Below are positions 1 to 5,900 of a stretch of DNA of 8,604 nucleotides, one piece after another. The stretch is from a bacterium (GTDB lineage Bacteria; Desulfobacterota; GWC2-55-46; S146-80; JALXFI01). Numbering within the stretch: the stretch's first letter is position 1; the number at the start of each line of letters is the position of its first letter. The translations under genes and the position numbers were made by a program. The notes under the pieces are model-generated. The model was not told the DNA's origin, ran no database searches, and saw only the letters and a list, made by a program, of their open reading frames with translations. The stretch spans positions 1 through 8,604 of the forward strand of contig JALXFI010000043.1 in the NCBI GenBank assembly GCA_027069035.1, in the 5' to 3' direction.

Positions 1-1506
1 TTTATAAGCCGTATCCTTGGATTTTTAAGGGACATGGTCATAGCCGCCGTCTTCGGCACAAGTTTCTATGCCGATGCCTTTTTTGTTGCATTCAAGATAC
101 CTAATCTCTTTAGAAAACTGGTAGGGGAAGGCTCTCTTACCGTTGCCTTTATACCTGTTTTTACCGAGTATATGGGCGGACATTCACGCGAGGACACAAA
201 GCGGCTCGTGGGCTCTGCCTTTTCTTTTTTTGCTATTCTGCTTTTTATCATAACGCTCGTTGGCATAGCCTTATCCCCCTTTTTTGTTGATTTATTCTCC
301 CCCGGTTTTGTAAAAACAGCCGGCAAGCTTGATCTTACAATACGGCTTACAAGATTTATGTTCCCTTATCTCTTTTTTATTGGGCTTGTCGCCCTGTGTA
401 TGGGGGTATTAAACTCCGTGCGCCACTTTGCAGGCCCTGCCATGTCTCCGTTGTGGCTTAATGTATGTATTATACTGTCTGTCCTGCTGCTTACACCGTA
501 TTTCGGCAGGCCTGTTTATGCCCTTGTTGTCGGTGTCCTTTGCGGCGGGATTGTGCAATTCACGTTTCAGCTTCCCTTCTTAAAACATACAGGCCTGATG
601 CCGGTATTTACAAAGGATATCTTTCCTGAACCTGTAAGGAGGATATCCTTTCTCATGGTTCCCGCCGTCCTTGGAGTAGGCGTTCATCAGTTAAATATCC
701 TTATTACTACACGTTTTGCATCTATGCTGCCTTCGGGGAGCGTTTCGTACCTTTATTATGCCGACAGGCTGGTTCAGTTTCCGCTCGGTGTTTTTGGAAT
801 AGCCCTTTCAACCGCCCTTCTGCCCACCATATCAGAGCAGTCATTTAAAAAGGACTGGGCGGGATTTAAAGACTCTTTGTCTTATTCTATTCGTCTTGTT
901 GCTTTTATACTGATACCTTCAACGGCAGGCCTTATTGTGCTTGGAAGACCAGTAATAAGCCTCATTTTCCAGCACGGCGCTTTTAATTATAATGACACTG
1001 TTAATACCAGTAATGCCTTATTCTTCTATTCTCTTGGGCTCATTGCCTTTGCATGGGTCAGGATACTTGCCTCGGCCTTCTACTCGCTTAAAGACCTTTC
1101 TACACCTGTAAAAGCGGCGGCAGTGGCGGTTTTTGCAAATATCATTTTTTCACTTATCTTTATGAAACCCCTTAAACACGGAGGGCTTGCGCTTGCAACC
1201 TCTCTTGCCTCTTTAGTTAATTTTATAATACTTTTTTGGTTTTTAAGGGTCAGGTTAGGGCGTTTCGGGGTAAGAGGAATATTGTCTTCTGTCGTTAAGA
1301 CCGGTCTTATATCCTGTGTTATGGCCGGAATAGTTTATTACATTTCATCTTTTGGAGACTGGGTGCACGGCGGCGTCTTTTTTAACACAATGATACTGAC
1401 CGGTTCTATCATTACCGGCGTAACAGTATTTATCCTTCTTGCTTATGCCTTTGAAAGCAGCGAGCTTAAGGCCGTGATTCAAGTGTTGAGATTAAAAACC
1501 AATTAA
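1..1506 (+). CDS. murJ: Lipid II flippase MurJ (MviN), 5'-truncated by the window edge
   Basis: Integral membrane flippase of the MOP/MATE-like superfamily that moves lipid II across the inner membrane during peptidoglycan synthesis. The frame is open from base 1, so the first 11 codons in the window (FISRILGFLRD) lie upstream of the first ATG at 34; the true start is outside. Family hallmarks seen: the SRILGFLRDMVIAAVFG N-terminus with two arginines corresponding to conserved MurJ arginines, NLFRKLVGEGSLTVAFIP at in-window residues 35-52, and YYADRLVQFPLGVFG near 252, whose Arg matches the essential cavity Arg of the family. About 501 residues are visible, against roughly 510-530 for the family, so only some 10-25 residues are missing. 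Many hydrophobic segments fit the expected 14 TM helices. It ends with tandem TAA TAA. No recognisable partner gene lies next to it. Confidence 0.96.
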   Translation, partial: FISRILGFLRDMVIAAVFGTSFYADAFFVAFKIPNLFRKLVGEGSLTVAFIPVFTEYMGGHSREDTKRLVGSAFSFFAILLFIITLVGIALSPFFVDLFSPGFVKTAGKLDLTIRLTRFMFPYLFFIGLVALCMGVLNSVRHFAGPAMSPLWLNVCIILSVLLLTPYFGRPVYALVVGVLCGGIVQFTFQLPFLKHTGLMPVFTKDIFPEPVRRISFLMVPAVLGVGVHQLNILITTRFASMLPSGSVSYLYYADRLVQFPLGVFGIALSTALLPTISEQSFKKDWAGFKDSLSYSIRLVAFILIPSTAGLIVLGRPVISLIFQHGAFNYNDTVNTSNALFFYSLGLIAFAWVRILASAFYSLKDLSTPVKAAAVAVFANIIFSLIFMKPLKHGGLALATSLASLVNFIILFWFLRVRLGRFGVRGILSSVVKTGLISCVMAGIVYYISSFGDWVHGGVFFNTMILTGSIITGVTVFILLAYAFESSELKAVIQVLRLKTN

Positions 1507-1628
1507 TAACAAACGTTTATTGTAATGTATTGATTGCCATAGCGATTTTATGACTAAAAAGTAATCAAAGAGTTAAACATTTCAGGCTTTTCTTAACTTA
1601 GGGTATTTATACCCAGACTTAATAACAG

Positions 1629-1653
1629 GTTATCCACAGATTGTGGGGATAAC
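1629..1653. promoter_or_regulatory. DnaA box in an inverted repeat
   Basis: TTATCCACA at 1630-1638 matches the bacterial DnaA-box consensus exactly. The facing half at 1642-1652 (TGTGGGGATAA) is the same box on the other strand with two extra Gs. The whole can fold as GTTAT/ATAAC plus CCACA/TGTGG with a 2-nt bulge. It may bind DnaA or simply be a hairpin. I saw no cluster of further boxes in the flanks, so this is not enough to call a replication origin. Confidence 0.4.
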
Positions 1654-1794
1654 GGTGTAAGAGGTTATATTTTAAAGACAATCAAAAGAGTATATGTTTT
1701 GGTATGGAATAAGTGGGGTATAAAATAGTCTGGCATTGAGGTGGGCAGGTCTTTCTTTATATATGAAAAGTCTTACAGATACTGCTTTTAACCC

Positions 1795-1823
1795 AAAACC
1801 CAAAAACCTAAATCTGTTTTTGG
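1795..1823 (+). repeat. 29-bp hairpin repeat, copy 1
   Basis: These 29 bases are identical to 3320-3348. The copy lies 3 nt past the stop codon of the minus-strand LolA-like gene. Its core is an inverted repeat, ACCCAAAAAC (1798-1807) and GTTTTTGGAT (1816-1825), around an 8-nt loop; this copy has one mismatch in the 10-bp stem. Read on the minus strand, the stem is followed by TTTTGGGTT, so it could act as a weak terminator for that gene. Confidence 0.8.
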
Positions 1824-1826
1824 ATT

Positions 1827-2624
1827 TTAATATTCCGCCCTCTTCAGATTTCTGAGTGTAAAGATATTATTTTCTATAGGCATGTTGAACTTAATATCTA
1901 TGATATGGAGGGTCGTTTCCTTCCCCTTTTTTTTAATCGGTTTCATTTGCCACAGGGTCGGGATAACCCTGCCGCCTATTTTTTTTATTTGAGAAAATGT
2001 CATAACGCGTAGAAGCTCGCCTTTTTCATTGTAAAACTCCTCTTTTAAAGGGACAAAGTCTTTTTTTCTAACCCAATACAGTATCTTTCCCCAGACCACA
2101 GGGGCATCGGGTTTGGGGATCGCTTCTATGTGAAATGCCTTAAAACCCTCTATGGTTGACTCGTCGATAACCCTGTGGGTATAATCTTCAACAATGCTCG
2201 ATTCCTTTACAAGGTCGTCGTTTGTAAAATCACTTCCCATCCATGGCTGCATCATCATAGAGGGCGGTATCTTTATGATTCTTTCCACCCTTGGAAGGTA
2301 GTTCCACATCTCAAGGCCGATCTTTAATGTGCCTATGCCCCTTTCTTTCGGGGGCGTCAGTATGCGTATGAATGTCTTTTTTTCCTCCCTCTTCTCCCAG
2401 ACCTTTAACCTGAGCGTCCTTTTCCAGTCGGGATCGGTTATTGTCATTTCGTATATACCGAAACTTGTTTTGCCCCGCATAAGAGAATCCATCCTGCGCA
2501 TGATCTCTTTGGCGTTTACGGATTGACTGGCAAAGACTATATCCGGGATAAAAAATACAAGTATAAGGATGGTTGGGATAGTTTTTGCTAAAATACCGGC
2601 AATGGTTTTAATCTTAAAAGACAA
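1827..2624 (-). CDS. LolA-like outer-membrane lipoprotein-sorting protein
   Basis: Predicted exported protein of the 'outer membrane lipoprotein-sorting protein' family (LolA_like fold), thought to bind lipid or lipoprotein acyl chains in the periplasm. The N-terminus has a lysine-containing start, a hydrophobic stretch at residues 15-31 and a probable signal peptidase site near VFA-SQS (32/33). Family-like motifs are MWNYLPRVERIIKIPP at 106-121 and MGSDFTNDDL at 129-138, followed by beta-rich sequence to the C-terminus. At 265 residues it is close to the usual length. The start is a TTG: an in-frame TGA lies four codons upstream, and no ATG precedes the signal peptide. No clear Shine-Dalgarno is seen. 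It lies 29 nt downstream of the cysteine-rich gene and is probably co-transcribed with it. Such proteins often sit beside MacB/LolE-type or MMPL exporters; none is present here. The family call is firm, the cargo unknown. Confidence 0.85.
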   Translation of the reverse strand: MSFKIKTIAGILAKTIPTILILVFFIPDIVFASQSVNAKEIMRRMDSLMRGKTSFGIYEMTITDPDWKRTLRLKVWEKREEKKTFIRILTPPKERGIGTLKIGLEMWNYLPRVERIIKIPPSMMMQPWMGSDFTNDDLVKESSIVEDYTHRVIDESTIEGFKAFHIEAIPKPDAPVVWGKILYWVRKKDFVPLKEEFYNEKGELLRVMTFSQIKKIGGRVIPTLWQMKPIKKKGKETTLHIIDIKFNMPIENNIFTLRNLKRAEY

Positions 2625-2653
2625 TGCTTTATATCATCAGATTGAGACTGTTT

Positions 2654-3274
2654 TCAAGGGATAATAATGTGCTGTGGCGCTTTATTGGCCTGAATATTCG
2701 TTGCAATATCCGGGAAAAACCTTTCAATAAATGCGGTGATGCCTGCAACAAAACAAATCGTTGCGTCTTTTTCATTGGAAAATTCTTTTATAAAAGCAAT
2801 ATTTTTATCTACAGTTTCTGATGTAATATCCGTATCTTCCGTTTTATTGCTAAGGTAATCATCTAACTCATCCCATAGTATCTCGCCAAAGGAAGGGACA
2901 AAATTAGTTGGTGTTTCAATGGGACTCAGCTTTTGTTTTACATACTCAAGACCTTCGATAACAACCATATCGGGTGTGTCGGGATTGTTATGGAATTCGG
3001 AGTAAGTAAGCATATCAAGGAGGTTTACAATGTTAATTGCCTTATCACCGCCTTTTTTATAAAGGGATCTGAGAAATGCCCCTCTCTTTTTAAAAAAGTA
3101 TTCTGTGCCTCTTTCTCTCTGGTATGAGCCGTGCTGATTGAGATAGTGACAATCTACATGGCATTGAATCTTATTCCCCCTGTTTTCTCCACAGCAAAGC
3201 GCGCATATAACACCCTTAAGAACAGGGCACTGTCGTTTGCCTTTTCTTTGATGGCAGAAATTGCATTTGGCCAT
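2654..3274 (-). CDS. Cysteine-rich N-terminal putative zinc-binding protein, function unknown
   Basis: A 206-residue soluble protein whose first ~45 residues hold eight cysteines: CNFC (4-7), C16, CALCC (24-28), C38 and C42, with His at 8, 39, 43 and 48. The spacing suggests two treble-clef or zinc-ribbon-like sites binding structural zinc; that is inference. The rest (about 58-206) is predicted helical, with charged surface segments, no TM helix and no catalytic motif I recognise. No signal peptide is seen, so it is probably cytoplasmic. ATG start at 3274, without an obvious Shine-Dalgarno. It is the first gene of a two-gene minus-strand block with the LolA-like gene. I have an impression of similar cysteine-rich N-termini in hypothetical proteins of Nitrospirota and deltaproteobacteria, but can give no function. 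Confidence 0.75.
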   Translation of the reverse strand: MAKCNFCHQRKGKRQCPVLKGVICALCCGENRGNKIQCHVDCHYLNQHGSYQRERGTEYFFKKRGAFLRSLYKKGGDKAINIVNLLDMLTYSEFHNNPDTPDMVVIEGLEYVKQKLSPIETPTNFVPSFGEILWDELDDYLSNKTEDTDITSETVDKNIAFIKEFSNEKDATICFVAGITAFIERFFPDIATNIQANKAPQHIIIP

Positions 3275-3319
3275 TTATTTATCATAGTCAATCAACAGGG
3301 TGAGGTCAATAAAAATATA

Positions 3320-3348
3320 AAAACCCAAAAACCTAAATCTGTTTTTGG
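3320..3348 (+). repeat. 29-bp hairpin repeat, copy 2
   Basis: Identical to 1795-1823 over 29 bases and in the same orientation, 1525 bp away. Here the stem is a perfect 10-bp inverted repeat, ACCCAAAAAC (3323-3332) and GTTTTTGGGT (3341-3350), with an 8-nt loop. Read on the minus strand it is followed by TTTTTATATTTTT, a good intrinsic-terminator arrangement. Yet no minus-strand gene ends here: it lies upstream of the start of the cysteine-rich gene. Confidence 0.85.
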
Positions 3349-3366
3349 GTAAAAAGGGGGTTACCT

Positions 3367-3385
3367 CAAGGTCTTTCCGACCTTG
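3367..3385. promoter_or_regulatory. Perfect inverted repeat upstream of the mlaF-like promoter
   Basis: CAAGGTC (3367-3373), a 5-nt TTTCC spacer, then GACCTTG (3379-3385), a perfect 7-bp dyad. It lies 13 nt upstream of the -35 hexamer of the promoter at 3399-3427. It could be an operator for a dimeric regulator; no T-tract follows, so a terminator is less likely. Confidence 0.35.
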
Positions 3386-3398
3386 CACAAATAAAGTC

Positions 3399-3427
3399 TT
3401 GACGCTTTTAATTTAAAGATTTATAAA
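3399..3427 (+). promoter_or_regulatory. Sigma-70-like promoter for the mlaF-like gene
   Basis: TTGACG (3399-3404), a 17-bp spacer and TATAAA (3422-3427): one mismatch to each consensus hexamer and ideal spacing. Transcription would begin near 3434, leaving a leader of about 36 nt before the ATG at 3470. No other promoter of this quality lies in the 195-bp gap between the divergent genes. Confidence 0.6.
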
Positions 3428-3469
3428 TAATCTGTATAAAAAATATTTTACTTAACATAGATTTAGACA

Positions 3470-4258
3470 ATGATAAAGATCGTAAATCTTAGAAAAACAT
3501 TTAATGGCCAGGAGGTGTTAAGAGGGGTAAACCTTGAGATACCAAAGGGTAAGAGGACGGCTATTATAGGAAGAAGCGGCGGGGGCAAGAGTGTTCTGTT
3601 AAAACACCTTGTCGGTCTTGTTAAGCCCGATGAGGGTGAGATATATGTAAACGGTGTTGATATAACAAAATTAAAAGGAAAAGAGCTTGACAGGATAAAA
3701 AGAAAATTCGGGATGGTTTTCCAGGGTGCGGCGCTCTTTGATTCTCTTACGGTCATTGACAATATAGCCTTTCCGTTAAGGGAGCTTACGGATATAAAGG
3801 AAGATGAGATCATAGACAGATCGATGAACATCCTGAGACAGGTCGGACTTGTAGGCATGGAGAATAAATACCCTGATGAACTCAGCGGAGGTATGAGAAA
3901 ACGGGTCGGCATAGCAAGGGCGCTTGTTATAAGACCGGAGTTTATGTTTTTTGATGAACCTACAACAGGGCTTGACCCTATAACAGAGAGAGCGATACAT
4001 CAGATGATAGGGCTTAATCCCATTACAGAAAAGGCCGTTAGTAAGATGATCGGAAAATGTACGGACATACATGAGTGTACGGATGTGCTTGTCAGTCATA
4101 ATATAAAAGAGGTGTTGGAGATATCTCACAAGGTTGCAATGCTGCATGAAGGAAGGATCATAGAGGATACGACGCCAAAGGAGCTTTTAAAATCTTCCAA
4201 CCCTGTTGTAAAACAGTTTATCAGCGGCAATATAGAAGGCCCTATCCATCTTTATTGA
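3470..4258 (+). CDS. mlaF: MlaF-like ABC transporter ATPase with duplicated D-loop segment
   Basis: Cytoplasmic ATPase of the MlaF/Ttg2A group, which powers MCE-type (Mla) phospholipid transport between inner and outer membrane with the MlaE permease and MlaD. All nucleotide-binding motifs are present: Walker A GRSGGGKS (34-41), Q-loop Gln85, signature LSGGMRKR (138-145), Walker B FMFFDEP with catalytic Glu163, D-loop GLDP (167-170) and H-loop His210. Length is 262 residues, normal for the family. Oddity: residues 167-180 and 181-194 are a diverged tandem duplication (GLDPITERAIHQMI and GLNPITEKAVSKMI, 9 of 14 identical). It widens the Glu163-His210 gap to 47 instead of the usual ~33, an excess of 14. 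The frame stays open, so the protein may be functional or impaired. No mlaE or mlaD lies next to it, which is unusual. A weak ribosome site precedes the ATG. Confidence 0.9.
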   Translation: MIKIVNLRKTFNGQEVLRGVNLEIPKGKRTAIIGRSGGGKSVLLKHLVGLVKPDEGEIYVNGVDITKLKGKELDRIKRKFGMVFQGAALFDSLTVIDNIAFPLRELTDIKEDEIIDRSMNILRQVGLVGMENKYPDELSGGMRKRVGIARALVIRPEFMFFDEPTTGLDPITERAIHQMIGLNPITEKAVSKMIGKCTDIHECTDVLVSHNIKEVLEISHKVAMLHEGRIIEDTTPKELLKSSNPVVKQFISGNIEGPIHLY

Positions 4259-4297
4259 TTATTTATGGTCGGACATTAGAAATGTAAGAGAGGTGTT

Positions 4298-4549
4298 ATG
4301 ACGGAGACTCAGGATATACAGGAAAGAGAGATTACTCAGAAGTATTTTAAGCGGTTTGGACAGATCGCAGTGGAAAAGGAATATATAAAAGAAGAAGATC
4401 TTTTTAAGGCGCTCAAGATACAGTTGGAGGATGATCTAAACGAAAAACCCCACAGGTTTTTAAGCGATATACTGTTTCAGATGGGGGTAATGAGCGTAAT
4501 GGAGATAGAAGACACGCTTAATGAACTGTTCCAGGCAAGAATTGAATGA
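4298..4549 (+). CDS. Small helical protein resembling a half GspE/MshE N-terminal domain
   Basis: An 83-residue acidic protein with no signal peptide or TM helix. Two helical-hairpin-like halves can be aligned: FGQIAVEKEYIKEEDLFKAL (20-39) and FLSDILFQMGVMSVMEIEDTL (from 54). Both follow the pattern of a Gly-containing helix turn followed by 'I..eeDL..AL', as in the N-terminal (MshEN/T2SSE_N) domains of type II secretion and type IV pilus ATPases, which in some proteins bind cyclic di-GMP. No ATPase follows, so any role as a stand-alone adaptor is inference. The start is supported by a ribosome site, AGAGGTG, at 4289-4295. It lies 39 nt after the mlaF-like gene and is probably co-transcribed with it. 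Confidence 0.7.
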   Translation: MTETQDIQEREITQKYFKRFGQIAVEKEYIKEEDLFKALKIQLEDDLNEKPHRFLSDILFQMGVMSVMEIEDTLNELFQARIE

Positions 4550-4785
4550 TTTTTTACCGAATATGAATAAAATTGCATAGTTTTTTGAGAATAACAAATC
4601 TTACTCAAAACCTTCCTTTTTAAATTTATATTTAATTTTAAGCATTTACGATACTTATCTTTTTAGAGCTTATGGTATTGATTTTGCATATTATAGGTAA
4701 GCGGTGTTGATATGTATTTTTTTCTTATGTCTGTATAAATCCATAGTCGGCGCTTACAGGCATTAGAAAAAGGAGGAATTAAGAG
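4550..4785. other. AT-rich intergenic region with weak stem and promoter candidate
   Basis: No gene is supported in this 236-bp stretch. A 7-bp inverted repeat, TTTTGAG (4583-4589) and CTCAAAA (4604-4610), is followed by CCTTCCTTTTT and could be a weak terminator for the preceding genes. A sigma-54-like promoter lies at 4673-4688. A strong Shine-Dalgarno (AGGAGG) closes the region before the ATG at 4786. Confidence 0.5.
4673..4688 (+). promoter_or_regulatory. Possible sigma-54 (-24/-12) promoter
   Basis: TGGTATTGATTTTGCA has the invariant GG and GC exactly ten bases apart and the TTGC element of RpoN promoters. Three of the less conserved positions of the -24 block differ from consensus. Transcription would start near 4699, about 87 nt before the ATG of the 364-residue gene. 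The region is AT-rich, so a chance match is possible. Confidence 0.35.
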
Positions 4786-5880
4786 ATGACCTCGCTTAAT
4801 TTCAACACGAATTTAAACGGCATAGACCGTTACAAAAGGTATGCATCTAAGCCCGCTGTTTTTTCTAAACTATCGGTTTATAAAGACAGAATTATATCAT
4901 CGGATAAAGGGAATTTCATTTCTTCCAATAGAGACCTTATTAACGTAATAAGCGGAAACGATGAGCTTAGTTCTATATTAAACAGCAAGACGGTCACGGG
5001 CAGGGATGATCTAAAAGATGTGATTGTCTCAGGGGCGCTTGATAGGCTTGACAGCTCTTCACCTATAAAACGCAGTTTTCTTGAGGATAATTTTGATTTT
5101 GCGGAATTTATCGCCCTAAACATAGGAAGTATTGCCGACATCTTAAACGATAACAAAGACCTTGCCGAGACTATTGTCGACAAGGGGGATGCAGCTCAAG
5201 GTATTATATTTAGTCAGCTTACCGATAAGGTAGAAAGCGTTCTTGGTACAAACCCTTATATAACAAGTGATTTTATAGATGCACACCCTGAGGCCGGTAT
5301 CTATCTTTTGGAACATCGTGATATTCTTAAGCAGGTAAAGGACGACAGAACTAAGGCAAAGACCTTTGTTGACGAGATTGGAAGTAATTCGGACACATAC
5401 AATAATGAGATTGCCTCTATTGCAAAATCCCTTATAGATATGCCTTCAAAGTTTGATACTACCTTTTTGCAGGATAATCAGGAATTTGCTCAAATGGTTG
5501 TTGCAAGTGAACTGGGTGATGAATCTTTGAAACTGGCAAGCTATATAAAGAGCAATCCGGATATAACGTTAGACGATTTTACGACTTCTGATATTGTTAA
5601 TGCATATCAGGCAGACCTTGCGGTTGGAAGATTTGAAGAAGAGTTTCCGCTGGCAGGGAATTTTTTAACGAGAAACATGTCAATAGCTACTGCTATCATA
5701 GGCTCTGAAGAGTTTGCCTCAAATCTTAACAATGAATCCCAACGGATTGAAGAGTTTTTCGGGCCGCGAAGATCTCAGGTAAAGCTCGATAAAAATACGA
5801 TTGACACGGTTAATAATATATATAATTCGATATTTGAAACGCACAGCTTGCCATCCATAAATATCGACCTCTTTGTATAA
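4786..5880 (+). CDS. Repeat-built protein of unknown family
   Basis: 364 residues, acidic, rich in Asp, Asn and Ser, with no Cys or Trp, no TM helix and no classical signal peptide. I do not recognise the family. The sequence is modular: the motif F[IL]xx[NH] followed by a hydrophobic helix recurs at residues 44 (FISSNRDLINVI), 98 (FLEDNFDFAEFI), 163 (FIDAHPEAGIYL), 227 (FLQDNQEFAQMV) and 293 (FLTRNMSIATAI), that is at spacings of 54, 65, 64 and 66. This suggests five degenerate copies of a ~65-residue, mostly helical unit. The N-terminus MTSLNFNTNLNGIDRYKRY superficially recalls the start of flagellins, but nothing else does. The start is well supported by AGGAGG at 4771-4776, about nine bases before the ATG. 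The gene is convergent with the cytochrome gene, only 20 bp apart. An extended helical scaffold or an exported surface protein is possible; neither is shown. Confidence 0.8.
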   Translation: MTSLNFNTNLNGIDRYKRYASKPAVFSKLSVYKDRIISSDKGNFISSNRDLINVISGNDELSSILNSKTVTGRDDLKDVIVSGALDRLDSSSPIKRSFLEDNFDFAEFIALNIGSIADILNDNKDLAETIVDKGDAAQGIIFSQLTDKVESVLGTNPYITSDFIDAHPEAGIYLLEHRDILKQVKDDRTKAKTFVDEIGSNSDTYNNEIASIAKSLIDMPSKFDTTFLQDNQEFAQMVVASELGDESLKLASYIKSNPDITLDDFTTSDIVNAYQADLAVGRFEEEFPLAGNFLTRNMSIATAIIGSEEFASNLNNESQRIEEFFGPRRSQVKLDKNTIDTVNNIYNSIFETHSLPSINIDLFV

Positions 5881-5900
5881 ATATGGGGGTTGTCCCTGTA

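Larger units (their letters stand above)
1507..1826. other. Intergenic region after murJ: DnaA box and small hairpins
   Basis: No coding region is supported here. Three structures are visible: an 8-bp palindrome AAACGTTT at 1511-1518 just after the murJ stop; a GGGTAT/ATACCC stem at 1601-1614 without a following T-tract; and an inverted repeat at 1629-1653 that contains a perfect DnaA box. A TATAAAAT tract at 1719-1726 lacks a good -35. The right end carries the first copy of the 29-bp repeat. murJ and the minus-strand LolA-like gene converge on this gap. No convincing intrinsic terminator for murJ was found. Confidence 0.6.

Noticed and set aside
1507..1826. A chromosomal replication origin
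   Set aside because: Only one perfect DnaA box and one imperfect partner are present, with no box cluster, no clear AT-rich unwinding element and no dnaA or dnaN in the window.
3463..3912. A 149-codon minus-strand ORF opposite the mlaF-like gene
   Set aside because: It is antisense to an ABC ATPase with intact motifs, is low in complexity (Ser, Pro, Phe rich) and has no promoter or ribosome site.
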